NCBI RefSeq assembly: GCF_027364955.1
Contig: NZ_DAHXOI010000010.1
Span: forward strand, 33,690 to 97,689
Source: Ferrimicrobium sp.
GTDB lineage: Bacteria > Actinomycetota > Acidimicrobiia > Acidimicrobiales > Acidimicrobiaceae
Length of the DNA stretch: 64,000 nt
Direction of reading: 5' to 3'
Shown: piece after piece, positions 44,228-53,976 of the stretch
Layout: each line of letters starts with the position of its first letter
How positions within the stretch are numbered: position 1 is the first letter of the stretch
Translations under genes and position numbers: made by a program
Notes under the pieces: generated by a model
Databases searched by the model: none
Told to the model about the DNA's origin: nothing
What the model saw: the letters and a program-made list of their open reading frames with translations, nothing else

Positions 44228-45502
44228 ATGAACACTGAAGACACCTGGTCGCTGGTTGTCGTTATTTTTCTGGTATTGCTATCTGCGATCATGTCTCTAG
44301 CAGAGACTTCTTTGACGCGAACCTCGAAGATTCGTGCCCTTGGGCTGGTGGAACAGGAACGCCGGGGAGCCAAGCGACTTGCCGCAATGGTGGAGGACCC
44401 AGGTTCCTACCTCAGCACTGTACTATTCGTGACCCTCGTTGCTCAGCTCGTCGCCGCCACGCTGGTCGGTATCATCGCTGACCATCTCTTTGGACCTCTT
44501 GGAGTGGTCGTTGCCACCATTGTTGAGGTACTGGTAATTTTTGTTCTTGGGGAGGCGGTGCCAAAGAACATCGCAGTGGTCCGCCCGGACGAGAGTGCGC
44601 TTTTTGCGGCACCGTTGGTCTCGGTGTTGGTCAAGTTCTGGCCCATTAAGGTGATCGCCTCCGGGGTGGCACGACTTTCGCGGCTCCTGACGCCTGGTAG
44701 AGGTTCCATCACGTCCTTCGTCTCCGAACAGGAGCTGCTCGCGATGGCTGATGCTGCAGAGGAGGGTGACGTCATCGAGGATGAGGAGCGCGCACTCATC
44801 CACTCAGTGATCAATTTCGGCGATACGATCACTCGGGAAGTGATGGTGCCTCGACCCGATATCGTCGCCGTAGAGGCGACAGCGACGATCGATGAAGCGA
44901 TCGCTGTGATCGTCAAGGTTGGGCGCTCACGATTGCCGGTCTATGACGGATCGATCGATAACGTGGTCGGGATTCTGCTCGCGAAGGATCTGCTCGCGAT
45001 CGAGCGTAAGGACGCTGGCCATGAGGCGGTGCGCAGACACATGCGTCCGGCGCACTTTGTTCCGGAGAGTAAGCCGGTTGCCGATCTTCTCCGGGAGATG
45101 AAGCTGGAGAAGTTCCACATCAGCGTGGTGGTCGACGAGTACGGCTCAACGGCGGGTCTCGTTACGCTAGAGGACCTGATCGAGGAGTTGATCGGCGACA
45201 TCTCGGATGAGTTTGATACCGAGGATGAGGCGGTGGTAGCGGGCGCTGATGGAGGAATTCAGGTCAAGGGCACCCATGCCATCGACGACATCGAGGAGCT
45301 CTTGCATGTGACCTTGCCTGAAGGGGGATGGGATACCGTTGGTGGATTTATCGTGGGTCAACTGGGACATTTGCCAGCGGCTGGCGAGGAGGTCGAGGTG
45401 GCGGGGTATCGATTTCGAGTCCTTCATGTGACGGGCCATCGCGTCGCCACCGTTACAATTGCGCCCCTGGCCGATCCTGACAGGACCGGAGAGGCTAACT
45501 GA
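44228..45502 (+). CDS. CNNM/CorC-type membrane protein (hemolysin family)
   Basis: 424 residues. The DUF21/CNNM domain starts VVVIFLVLLSAIMSLAETSLTRTSKIRAL with about four membrane segments. Two CBS domains follow (VMVPRPDIVAVEATATIDEA and VDEYGSTAGLVTLEDLIEELIGDI). The CorC_HlyC domain at the end has GTHAIDDIEELLHVTLPEGG. Relatives export Mg2+ or Co2+; the hemolysin label is historical. It lies in the conserved phoH-ybeY-CNNM-era order, and the stop shares a base with the era start. Confidence 0.94.
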   Translation: MNTEDTWSLVVVIFLVLLSAIMSLAETSLTRTSKIRALGLVEQERRGAKRLAAMVEDPGSYLSTVLFVTLVAQLVAATLVGIIADHLFGPLGVVVATIVEVLVIFVLGEAVPKNIAVVRPDESALFAAPLVSVLVKFWPIKVIASGVARLSRLLTPGRGSITSFVSEQELLAMADAAEEGDVIEDEERALIHSVINFGDTITREVMVPRPDIVAVEATATIDEAIAVIVKVGRSRLPVYDGSIDNVVGILLAKDLLAIERKDAGHEAVRRHMRPAHFVPESKPVADLLREMKLEKFHISVVVDEYGSTAGLVTLEDLIEELIGDISDEFDTEDEAVVAGADGGIQVKGTHAIDDIEELLHVTLPEGGWDTVGGFIVGQLGHLPAAGEEVEVAGYRFRVLHVTGHRVATVTIAPLADPDRTGEAN

Positions 45503-46344
45503 TGCAGTCAGGATTTGTTGCAATCGTTGGCCGTACAAATGTTGGCAAGTCTTCACTCATCAACTCCATTGCAGCTGCCCAGCTTTCGACGGTGTCATGG
45601 CACAAAAACACGACACGTCGAGCGGTGCGGGTAATCGTTCGTGAACCCGAAATCGAGATGGTCTTGGTCGATACTCCGGGGCTCGACGTTGGCCATGACC
45701 AACTGGCTGCCCGTCTCTTTGCCGTCACCGAGGGTGAGATGGACGGTGCCGATCTCACGCTGATGGTGCTCGATGCAACGAAGCCGTTGAGCGACCGCGA
45801 GCGCGCGATACTTGATCGGCTTCACCCCGAGGATTTGGTGGTCATTAACAAGATTGACCTCGTAGCTCCGGGTGTGCTTTTGCCCAAGCTAGATGAGCTA
45901 TCGCGATGGGATCTTAGCGAATATCTGTTAGCGTCGGCAAAGCGTGGCGACGGCGTTGTCGCGTTGCGCCAAGCGCTCTCGCAACGCCTCCCCGAGGGAG
46001 AGGCGATGTACGACGCAGAGACCAAGGTCGATCTGCCGCTGCGCATCTGGCTTGGCGAGGTCGTCCGTGATGAACTCTTGAATGGCCTGCGAGATGAGGT
46101 CCCCCACTCTGTCGAGTGCCGGGTGGTGGATTGGGATGATGATGAAGATGAGGTACCGGTCACGATCTACGTCGAGCGGGACTCTCAAAAGGGGATACTC
46201 ATCGGTGAGGGAGGAGCTCGGCTCCGCTCGGTGCGACGCCGTGTCAATCGACGGCTTCGAGGGAGATATCGGGTCCGACTTGAGGTCAAGGTCGCCAAGG
46301 AGTGGAGCCGAGATGCCAGTCGCCTTGACGAATTCGAGTTTTGA
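45502..46344 (+). CDS. era: GTPase Era
   Basis: 280 residues with GRTNVGKSSLINSI (G1), TTRR (G2), VDTPGLD (G3), and NKIDL (G4). The C-terminal KH domain has VTIYVERDSQKGILIGEGGARL. Era binds the 3' end of 16S rRNA during 30S maturation. The start codon overlaps the upstream stop by one base (TGATG). This closes the phoH operon. Confidence 0.97.
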   Translation: MQSGFVAIVGRTNVGKSSLINSIAAAQLSTVSWHKNTTRRAVRVIVREPEIEMVLVDTPGLDVGHDQLAARLFAVTEGEMDGADLTLMVLDATKPLSDRERAILDRLHPEDLVVINKIDLVAPGVLLPKLDELSRWDLSEYLLASAKRGDGVVALRQALSQRLPEGEAMYDAETKVDLPLRIWLGEVVRDELLNGLRDEVPHSVECRVVDWDDDEDEVPVTIYVERDSQKGILIGEGGARLRSVRRRVNRRLRGRYRVRLEVKVAKEWSRDASRLDEFEF

Positions 46345-46563
46345 TCACGTTGTGTGCCCTAGCCTGACGGCAGGGCATGAGGAACGGTACAGCCAGGCTG
46401 CCTCCAGCTGACAGGTGCACTACCTATCGTTTGGGATGACCGCTTGAGCTTGACGCCAAACCGGTAGGTGGTTGGTGTGTAAGATAGAGAGTTGGTAACC
46501 GACCAGCTTTCAGTGGCGGCTCGGGTCCACGACCAGGAACGAGCTGACCGGTCGTTGCGACTC

Positions 46564-47082
46564 CTATGAATCTCGCAGCAATTCGTTGAGTTTCGAGCCT
46601 TTGTCGACTTTGAGCATCACGGCTCCGACAACGAGGAGGACGATCCAGGCACCTAACGAGAATCCGCGACCAAAGTAGTAGTGAGCAAAGGCGAGATGAC
46701 CAGTGAGGGCAGCGGTCGTGACGCCAGGAATGGCGACGAAACCTGAGACGAAGAAGAGGATGAGGTTGAGCGCGCTATACGCAAGCGCAGGTAGATACCA
46801 CATCCGCAGGCCTAGCAGGTAGATCATGGCGATCAGCGCGTAGATCACGACCTCTCCGTCAAGCCAGAGGGTTACTTCAGCGGATTTCGCTGGTGCGGCG
46901 AAGATGTGAGCAGCAGCGTCCGCCAGTGCGACTAAGACCAGTAGGAAGCGGATCCAATGGATGTTGCGGACGGAGCGCTCTGGGGTGTACCAACGTTCCC
47001 GTTCGTGCTCTAGCGGACCGGGCAAGGTCCGAGCTAACCAATCGTGGGGGGTATGGGTTACGGGGGTGTTTGTCTGAGCCAT
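46564..47082 (-). CDS. Hypothetical membrane protein (about 172 aa)
   Basis: Four hydrophobic segments follow a basic N-terminal part (RERWYTPERSVRNIHWIRF). They include LLVLVALADAAAHIFA, VVIYALIAMIYLLGLRM, LNLILFFVSGFVAIPG and WIVLLVVGAVML, ending in a basic tail. No known motif; not recognised. The start at the second in-frame ATG (47082) is preferred. AAGGAT lies 11 bases upstream, which is long. It stands alone, convergent with era. Confidence 0.7.
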   Translation of the reverse strand: MAQTNTPVTHTPHDWLARTLPGPLEHERERWYTPERSVRNIHWIRFLLVLVALADAAAHIFAAPAKSAEVTLWLDGEVVIYALIAMIYLLGLRMWYLPALAYSALNLILFFVSGFVAIPGVTTAALTGHLAFAHYYFGRGFSLGAWIVLLVVGAVMLKVDKGSKLNELLRDS

Positions 47083-47666
47083 CTTGATAGTGATCCTTCC
47101 TGTGATAGCGATGCTGGAGTAACATGACAACTATTTGTAATGTTAGTGCTCACGCCGGAAAGGAACCTGGGGTCTTTTGGCCTACAGCTCACGGACAAAG
47201 GACCGATTCCCTAGCGATCTAAGCGCTTGAAATGCCACAGCTTGAGACCGAGAGGATGTGTCGGGAGCGGCCATGAGGCCCCAAGGGGGTTGCCATCCTC
47301 TTGGTTTTTCGTAGATCGCTATAGTGCGCCAACGCCGGACGCTATAGTGCGCCAACGCCGGACGCTATGGTGCGCCGGTATCGATCACTATCGTGGTCCT
47401 GTCAACTCCTTGCTCAAGGCGAGGTTGGCGTATCTGGCAAGGTCGATCAGCCCTGTGTGCTGAGGCTGTTTGATGGGCGGCGACCCAGGGTCATGAGGAT
47501 CGGGTATCGGAGTACTCGAAGGCGCCATTGCCCGTAGCCCGGCGACCCAGCCGACGGCGTCGCTGGCCTTGGTTGTGGAAAGGAGAAGAGTTCCTCTGTA
47601 GAGCATGGTGGCGCTAAGCTCGATGAGGGAGTGCGTTGCTCGATGAGGAGTACGTTTCGGAGGGCC
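47083..47666. other. Intergenic region with tandem repeat
   Basis: About 580 bases between the divergent membrane-protein and nitrobindin genes. Apart from the repeat at 47318-47376 I see no supported feature. Confidence 0.4.
47318..47376. repeat. 23-bp tandem repeat, 2.6 copies
   Basis: GCTATAGTGCGCCAACGCC plus GGAC at 47318-47340, an exact second copy at 47341-47363, and a partial third at 47364-47376 with one change. Confidence 0.9.
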
Positions 47667-48125
47667 ATGGAGTTTCGCAGTGCAATGATAGGTCGTTGGA
47701 GCGGCGAGGGAGCGGGTTGGTACCCGACCATCGCTGATTTTGACTTCCATGAGACGGTCGAGGTGGCTGATCTTGGCCGACCTTTTTTGACCTATCGACA
47801 GATGACTAAGGCCAGTGATGGCTCACCATTACATACAGAAGTCGGTTACCTACGGTTCGTGGGAGAACGCCAAGCAGAGCTTGTGGTTGCACAACCGACC
47901 GGCATCAGTGAGGTGCTAACCGGGTGGATCGAGGACCGCGCTGCTGGCTATCGCCTCGCGTTGGACTCGACTCAGGTAGGACATACCCCGACCTCGAAAC
48001 CAGTTGCGGCCACGAGACGGATCTTTCTTCTTGAGGGGGATGTGCTGGACGTGGAGTTTTGGATGGAGGCGGTCGGCCAACCGATGCAGCAGCATCTACG
48101 ATCACGGCTCCGGCGAGACCCATGA
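47667..48125 (+). CDS. Nitrobindin (heme-binding, peroxynitrite isomerase family)
   Basis: 152 residues, lipocalin-like beta barrel. The N-terminal signature GRWSGEGAGWYPTIADFDFH, then PFLTYRQMT and GYLRFVG, is diagnostic. The C-terminal QQHLRSRLRR carries the histidine that binds heme in Arabidopsis and mycobacterial nitrobindins, which isomerise peroxynitrite to nitrate. The ATG at 47667 has GGAGGG just upstream; Met codons at 47631 and 47685 are alternatives. Its stop overlaps the uppS start by four bases, so it is coupled to cell-wall lipid synthesis genes. Confidence 0.9.
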   Translation: MEFRSAMIGRWSGEGAGWYPTIADFDFHETVEVADLGRPFLTYRQMTKASDGSPLHTEVGYLRFVGERQAELVVAQPTGISEVLTGWIEDRAAGYRLALDSTQVGHTPTSKPVAATRRIFLLEGDVLDVEFWMEAVGQPMQQHLRSRLRRDP

Positions 48126-48850
48126 TCGAGGGCATCGATCCGACCAAGATTCCTGTCCATGTAGGGTGCGTGATGGACGGGAACGGCCGTTGGGCTGAGC
48201 AGTTTGGTCTCCCACGTACTGAGGGGCACGCGGCGGGGGAAGAGGCTCTGCTTGATACGGTGTATGGCGCGCTTGATCTAGGGATCTCTTGGCTCACCGT
48301 CTATGCGTTTTCAACGGAGAACTGGCGACGACCTAGTGATGAAGTACGTTTCTTAATGAATTTTAACCGAGGCCTCCTTCGTCGACGGCGGGACGAGTTG
48401 AACGACCTCGGTGTGCGGGTTCGCTTCATTGGAAGACGAAACTGGAGGGTGCCACGCTCGGTTCTGCGCGAAATGGATCGGGCGGAGGAGCTCACCCAAG
48501 CGAACTCGACGCTCACCCTGACGATGGCCTTTAACTATGGTGGGCGAGCGGAGATCGTCGATGCGGTACAGTCGATTGTGGCTGCGGGTTATCGTCCCAG
48601 CCAGGTTAACGATGCTCTCATCGCCAGCTATCTGTACCAGCCGGAGATGCCGGATCCGGACCTTGTGGTCCGTACCTCGGGCGAGTATCGTATCTCGAAC
48701 TTTTTGCTCTGGCAGTTGGCCTATTCAGAGCTTGTCTTTGTAGACGAGTATTGGCCTGACTTTCGTCGAGAACACCTGTTTGAGGCGGTGCGTCTCTACC
48801 AAGGGCGTTCACGCCGTTACGGGGGAGTGAAGGAGCCACGTCGTCGATGA
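48122..48850 (+). CDS. uppS: Isoprenyl (undecaprenyl) diphosphate synthase
   Basis: A 242-residue cis-prenyltransferase. The catalytic HVGCVMDGNGRWA (P-loop with Asp), the FSTENWRRP motif and PDLVVRTSGEYRISNFLLWQ are all present. It makes the C50-C55 lipid carrier for peptidoglycan. The ATG at 48122 overlaps the nitrobindin stop (ATGA). An earlier in-frame ATG at 48059 would extend it into that gene. Confidence 0.96.
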   Translation: MIEGIDPTKIPVHVGCVMDGNGRWAEQFGLPRTEGHAAGEEALLDTVYGALDLGISWLTVYAFSTENWRRPSDEVRFLMNFNRGLLRRRRDELNDLGVRVRFIGRRNWRVPRSVLREMDRAEELTQANSTLTLTMAFNYGGRAEIVDAVQSIVAAGYRPSQVNDALIASYLYQPEMPDPDLVVRTSGEYRISNFLLWQLAYSELVFVDEYWPDFRREHLFEAVRLYQGRSRRYGGVKEPRRR

Positions 48851-49029
48851 AGATAGTGTATGTGATCGCGCGGATTCTGGCATGGTTGATCGGTCTTGGG
48901 TTGCTGTTTCTGGCGGTCGCCGCCATTCGAGGTGGCGCGGCACAACTTGGGAGTTTGATGATTCTCGTGGTGGTGCTGATCGGCCTGTTGGTGCTTGGCG
49001 GGCGTCGGCAGCGCTTTCGTAATCGATGA
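48847..49029 (+). CDS. Small two-helix membrane protein
   Basis: 60 residues, essentially two hydrophobic helices (VYVIARILAWLIGLGLLFLA and GSLMILVVVLIGLLVLGG) with a basic tail (RRQRFRNR). Start and stop overlap uppS and recO by four bases each (ATGA twice), strong evidence that it is translated. Function unknown. Confidence 0.75.
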   Translation: MKIVYVIARILAWLIGLGLLFLAVAAIRGGAAQLGSLMILVVVLIGLLVLGGRRQRFRNR

Positions 49030-49775
49030 AGTCCTACACAGATCGAGCCGTGGTGATCCGCACCTGGCCACTCGGAGAGTCAGATCGAATTGTGACTCTC
49101 TTTACCCGCGAACACGGTAAGGTTCGGGCGGTCGCTAAGGGGGTGCGGAGTGCTAAGAGTCGTATCTCAGGTTTAATCCAGCCGACCAGCGAGCTCGATC
49201 TGCTGCTCTATCGCGGACGGGAGTTGGACGTCATCCAACAGGCGTCACTCGTGCAGGCGCATCTCGCTCGCGTCGGGGTTGAGCCGAGCCAATTTGGCTC
49301 GGCATTGGAGTGGCTTGAGGCGATCGACAGTCTCACCCTTGATCGGCATCCCGATCCGGTTATCTACGAGCTGATGAACCGTGGCCTACGCCTCATGGGG
49401 GATGAACCTGGCCCATTCTTGTTGGGTGCGCTGCTGGTACGACTACTCGATATCGAGGGTTATGCCCCGAACCTCACCGTGTGCGGACTCTGTGGTGCCC
49501 CTGGTTCTTTCGCAGCTTTTGACTTCGCTAGTTCTGCTCCTAGATGTTCTGGCTGTGGTGGGGAACCTGTTGGATCCGAGATCTTGGCGAAGGCGGCATC
49601 GATTCTCGCCCATCGTGTCAGTGAGGTACTCACCGACAAGGACGCTCGAGGTGGGCGGGAGTTTGAAGCGTTTGCTATTCGATTGGTCAAGGAGGTGGTA
49701 GGTAGAGGTCTGCGTTCCACCGGTGTGGTAGCCTCCCTGCTCGAGCCCCAGGCCACCCAAAATCAGCCTTCCTAA
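49026..49775 (+). CDS. recO: DNA repair protein RecO
   Basis: 249 residues. The N-terminal OB fold is SYTDRAVVIRTWPLGESDRI and VTLFTREHGKVRAVAKGVR. A helical domain follows, then the four-cysteine zinc site (CGLCG, then CSGCGG). RecO loads RecA in gap repair with RecF/RecR. It overlaps the small membrane-protein gene, completing the nitrobindin-uppS-recO unit. Confidence 0.96.
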   Translation: MKSYTDRAVVIRTWPLGESDRIVTLFTREHGKVRAVAKGVRSAKSRISGLIQPTSELDLLLYRGRELDVIQQASLVQAHLARVGVEPSQFGSALEWLEAIDSLTLDRHPDPVIYELMNRGLRLMGDEPGPFLLGALLVRLLDIEGYAPNLTVCGLCGAPGSFAAFDFASSAPRCSGCGGEPVGSEILAKAASILAHRVSEVLTDKDARGGREFEAFAIRLVKEVVGRGLRSTGVVASLLEPQATQNQPS

Positions 49776-49820
49776 GCCTCGATAACCAGTTGGGGAGGCT
49801 CCTCCTACTACAATCCCGAT

Positions 49821-51155
49821 ATGCCTGATCTTGATCGAATGGAAGCCATTGTCAGCCTCGCAAAACAACGGGGGTTTATCTTTCCCTCGGCCGAGATCTA
49901 TGGTGGATTCCGATCGACCTATGACTACGGACCGCTTGGAGCGCTCATGCTGCGCAACGTCCGCGAAGCGTGGTGGAACTTCATGGTCCAGCAGCGTCCG
50001 AACGTGGTGGGGATCGAAGCGGCCATACTATCGAGCCCAAAGATCTGGGAGGCTTCGGGGCACTTAGCGGGTTTCACGGATCCACTTGTCGATTGTCGCA
50101 CGTGCGGTTCACGGTGGAGAGAGGACCAGATCGAGGGCGTATGCCCTAGTTGTGGATCTACGGATCTCACCGAGGCGCGTGACTTTAATCTGATGTTTCG
50201 GACCTTTGTCGGTCCTGTCGCCGATGATGCCTCGGTAGCCTACCTACGGCCCGAGACCGCGCAAGGAATGTTTGTGAATTTTCCGTTGGTGCAGCGAGCG
50301 CTTCGGCTCAAGCCACCTTTTGGGATCGCCCAACTCGGTAAGTCATTCCGCAATGAGATCACTCCCGGCAACTTTGTCTTTCGAACGCGCGAATTTGATC
50401 AGATGGAGATGGAGTTCTTTACCCCGCCGGAACTCGCTGACCGATACTTCCAGTATTGGACCACAGAGCGTTACGAATGGTACCGTACCCTTGGGATTCC
50501 AGCAGACGAGCTGCGCTTACGACCACATGATCCCGATGAGCTTTCTCACTACTCGAAGGGCACCGTCGACATTGAGTATCGGTTTCCGTGGGGCTTTGGC
50601 GAACTTGAGGGGATTGCGAATCGTGGAAGCTACGATCTCAACGCCCATGCGACGCATTCTGGCACGGATATGACCTACTTCGACCCGCAGACCAATGAGC
50701 GCTATCTGCCCAACGTCATCGAACCCGCCGGAGGGGTGACGCGAGCGATGATGGCCTTCTTGCTCTCAGCCTTCGACCGAGACGAGGTAGGCGGCGAGGA
50801 ACGTACCGTCTTGCGCTTGTCGCCCTTCCTTGCTCCGTATACGGTTGCGGTGTTGCCATTGTCACGAAAGCCTGAACTCCAGGGGGCAGCAGATGCAGTC
50901 TTCGCGAGCTTAGCTAGTGCGTTCAGTTGTGATTTTGATGTGACCCAGTCGATTGGACGTCGCTATCGCCGACAGGATGAGATCGGTACGCCATTCTGTG
51001 TCACCGTTGATTTCGATACCCTCGATGACAAGGCGGTGACGGTACGAGATCGTGATACGACTGAGCAAGTGCGTATTCCAATGACTGAGGTTACGCGCTA
51101 TCTTCAGGAACGGCTGGACTCCACGGCTCGCCCTGTCGCCACACCCTTTGGTTAG
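49821..51155 (+). CDS. glyS: Glycine-tRNA ligase, dimeric class
   Basis: A 444-residue class II synthetase of the alpha2 type. Start IVSLAKQRGFIFPSAEIYGG; zinc-like CRTCGSRW and CPSCGS; motif 2 FGIAQLGKSFRNEITPGNFVFRTREF in the order expected; LEGIANRGSYDLNAHATHSG; and the anticodon-binding domain at the end. It follows recO by 45 bases. Confidence 0.97.
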   Translation: MPDLDRMEAIVSLAKQRGFIFPSAEIYGGFRSTYDYGPLGALMLRNVREAWWNFMVQQRPNVVGIEAAILSSPKIWEASGHLAGFTDPLVDCRTCGSRWREDQIEGVCPSCGSTDLTEARDFNLMFRTFVGPVADDASVAYLRPETAQGMFVNFPLVQRALRLKPPFGIAQLGKSFRNEITPGNFVFRTREFDQMEMEFFTPPELADRYFQYWTTERYEWYRTLGIPADELRLRPHDPDELSHYSKGTVDIEYRFPWGFGELEGIANRGSYDLNAHATHSGTDMTYFDPQTNERYLPNVIEPAGGVTRAMMAFLLSAFDRDEVGGEERTVLRLSPFLAPYTVAVLPLSRKPELQGAADAVFASLASAFSCDFDVTQSIGRRYRRQDEIGTPFCVTVDFDTLDDKAVTVRDRDTTEQVRIPMTEVTRYLQERLDSTARPVATPFG

Positions 51156-51315
51156 GTGGTCGGGGTATCTGGCTATACTCTTGGCATACCTCGGCAACGT
51201 CGCTGACAGGTAAGAAACCGCCACAAGCGGGCAGGGACAGACTGGAGCGATCAGGCGGAGGGAGAACAGCCCGATCGTCGCGCTTCCAGGGCAGGCAGAT
51301 GGTAAGGAGACGACC

Positions 51316-53946
51316 GTGCAGTTTGTGTTCTCATTCGATTATCCCCATGAGGTAGCACCGATGAATCTCAAGCACTTGCTTGGAGGTAAGGGTGCCAATT
51401 TGGCGGAGATGACCTCGGTGCTGAAACTTCCAGTACCGCATGGCTTTACCATCTCGACTGACGCGTGTCGTGCGTATATCGACGAGGGTTGGCCAGACGG
51501 ACTGACGGTCGAAGTTGACCGCGCACTGGCCGAACTCGAGGAGCTAATGGGCAAGCGTCTCGGTGATCCAGGCGATCCGCTGCTAGTGTCGGTGCGATCG
51601 GGAGCGCAGTTCTCCATGCCAGGGATGATGGATACGGTGCTAAACCTTGGGCTCAATGATGTCTCCGTGGAGGGTTTGGCAGCACTGACCAACGATCCTC
51701 GGTTCGCCTACGACTCCTATCGCCGTTTTATCGCGATGTATGCCCGAATTGTGCAAGGTATTGAATCGGACGAGTTTGATCGATTGCTTGATGCCGCCAA
51801 GGAGTTATCGGGGGTCGACTCCGATGGTGAGATTCCAGCGGAGCTGCTCCGGTACCTGGTTGGCGCCTATAAGGAGATTGTTGCTCAGGAGACCGGAAGC
51901 CCATTCCCTCAGGATCCAAAGGTGCAGATTCGAGGCGCCATTGAGGCGGTTTTTGGTTCGTGGAACGGACCGCGAGCGATCGCCTATCGTGAACGGGAGG
52001 GTATCGACCATCGTCTTGGAACGGCGGTCAATGTCCAAGCGATGGTCTTTGGTAATCGGGATGATAACTCCGGAACGGGTGTCGGCTTCACCCGCGACCC
52101 CGCAACTGGAGAACAAGGCGTTTATGGCGACTTTTTAGTGAATGCCCAGGGAGAGGACGTTGTCGCCGGTGTCCGCATAACTGAACCGCTCGCAGAGTTG
52201 GAGACCCATTTCCCTGAGGTGTTCCATGAGCTCATGGATATCTTCGAACGCCTTGAGTTGCACTATCGAGATATGTGTGACGTGGAGTTCACCGTCGAAC
52301 AGGGCAAGCTTTGGATGCTACAGACACGAGTCGGCAAGCGAACCGGTATCGCGGCTTTGCGTATGGCGGTGGCCATGACGAGCGATACCGGGATCAAGCT
52401 GACCCGTGAGGAAGCGCTGTTGCGCATCTCTCCTGATCATCTTGACCAGATGTTACACCCACAGTTCGCGACCACGAAGTTCGAGGTCCTCACGACTGGT
52501 CTTGGAGCCTCTCCCGGAGCGGCAGTGGGGAAGGTGTACTTTACCTCTGATGATGCAGTGCGTGCCCACGAACGGGGTGAGGAGGTCATCTTGGTACGCA
52601 AGGAGACCTCGCCTGATGACGTCCACGGCATGTTGGCCGCTAATGGCATCCTGACGAGCCGTGGAGGTTTGGTTTCGCACGCCGCCGTGGTTGCTCGAGG
52701 TTGGGGAAAACCTGCTGTCGTGGGTGCCGATCAACTGATCTTCGAAAATGGCTTTGCAAAGATTGAGGACGTTGAGCTGCACGAAGGAGATGAGATCTCG
52801 ATCGATGGTTCAACGGGGACGGTAACGCTTGGACGACTGCCACTTGAGGCAGCTGAGCCACCGCAGGAGCTCGAGCTCCTCCTCGAGTGGGCTGACCAGC
52901 TCTCTGCTGGCCATATGAGCGTACGGGCGAATGCGGATTCGGGCCCCGATGCTGAGGTAGCTCGCCGCTTTGGTGCCAAGGGTATTGGTCTTTGTCGCAC
53001 TGAACACATGTTTCTTGCTGAGGACCGATTGCCCATCGTTCGTCGAATGATCTTGGCAGACACCCCGGCTGATGAGGAGCGGGCGCTTGAAGAACTTCGC
53101 GTGGCCCAACGGGAGGACTTCCTCCAAATTTTGCGTGCCATGGATGGTCTGCCGGTAACGGTGCGACTCCTTGATCCGCCACTCCATGAGTTCTTGCCAG
53201 ATATCGATGCGCTCCTTATCAAGGAGAGCAATCAGACGTTGACCGAGGAGGATGCAAAACTTCTAGAGGCAGCCAAGACATGGCGAGAGTTCAACCCTAT
53301 GCTGGGTGTGCGAGGTGTGCGCCTGGGGGTACTCAAGCCAGGGCTGTACACGATGCAGGTGCGCGCACTGCTCGAGGCGGCAATGGACCTGAAGCGCTCA
53401 GGTGGTGAGCCACACGTCGAGGTGATGATCCCCTTGACGATCTCCAAGGCAGAACTAGCCTATGCCCACGCGTGGGTGGAGGTGGCGCTGGCAGAACTCG
53501 GTGCTGATGACGGGCTCGATGTGCTCTTTGGAACGATGATCGAGACACCACGGGCGGCACTTTTGGCGATGGAGATCGCTGAGATCGCTGAGTTCTTCTC
53601 GTTTGGCACCAATGATCTCACGCAGTTGACCTATGGTTTCTCTAGGGATGACGTGGAGGGTAAGTTGATGCCGATCTATCTTGCCCAGGGATTGCTTCCC
53701 TCTAACCCCTTTAAGGTGGTCGACGCCGAAGGGGTCATTGAGCTTGTCAACATCGCAGCGAAGCGGGGACGATCGACGAGGCCTGATATCAAGCTAGGTG
53801 TCTGCGGCGAGCACGGTGGTGATCCTGATTCAATTGCCAGTTTTGTCAAGATCGGGCTCGACTATGTGAGTTGTTCCCCGTATCGGGTGCCGATTGCGCG
53901 CCTTGCTGTTGCTCAGTCACTGATCCGCGAGGGTGCTAGCCTATAG
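51316..53946 (+). CDS. ppdK: Pyruvate, phosphate dikinase
   Basis: 876 residues from GTG 51316 behind AAGGAGA. The N-terminal ATP-grasp part has LGGKGANLAEMTS and SVRSGAQFSMPGMMDTVLNL. The phosphohistidine domain has the catalytic His in TSRGGLVSHAAVVARGWGKP. The PEP-binding TIM barrel has FGTNDLTQLTYGFSRDD and GVCGEHGGDP. It interconverts pyruvate + ATP + Pi with PEP + AMP + PPi. With acetyl-CoA synthetase in the window it could serve gluconeogenesis or glycolysis using PPi. The 160-base leader contains TATACT (51173-51178). Confidence 0.97.
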   Translation: MQFVFSFDYPHEVAPMNLKHLLGGKGANLAEMTSVLKLPVPHGFTISTDACRAYIDEGWPDGLTVEVDRALAELEELMGKRLGDPGDPLLVSVRSGAQFSMPGMMDTVLNLGLNDVSVEGLAALTNDPRFAYDSYRRFIAMYARIVQGIESDEFDRLLDAAKELSGVDSDGEIPAELLRYLVGAYKEIVAQETGSPFPQDPKVQIRGAIEAVFGSWNGPRAIAYREREGIDHRLGTAVNVQAMVFGNRDDNSGTGVGFTRDPATGEQGVYGDFLVNAQGEDVVAGVRITEPLAELETHFPEVFHELMDIFERLELHYRDMCDVEFTVEQGKLWMLQTRVGKRTGIAALRMAVAMTSDTGIKLTREEALLRISPDHLDQMLHPQFATTKFEVLTTGLGASPGAAVGKVYFTSDDAVRAHERGEEVILVRKETSPDDVHGMLAANGILTSRGGLVSHAAVVARGWGKPAVVGADQLIFENGFAKIEDVELHEGDEISIDGSTGTVTLGRLPLEAAEPPQELELLLEWADQLSAGHMSVRANADSGPDAEVARRFGAKGIGLCRTEHMFLAEDRLPIVRRMILADTPADEERALEELRVAQREDFLQILRAMDGLPVTVRLLDPPLHEFLPDIDALLIKESNQTLTEEDAKLLEAAKTWREFNPMLGVRGVRLGVLKPGLYTMQVRALLEAAMDLKRSGGEPHVEVMIPLTISKAELAYAHAWVEVALAELGADDGLDVLFGTMIETPRAALLAMEIAEIAEFFSFGTNDLTQLTYGFSRDDVEGKLMPIYLAQGLLPSNPFKVVDAEGVIELVNIAAKRGRSTRPDIKLGVCGEHGGDPDSIASFVKIGLDYVSCSPYRVPIARLAVAQSLIREGASL

Positions 53947-53976
53947 AAGGAAGTACGTGAGGAAGGAGCTCGTAGA

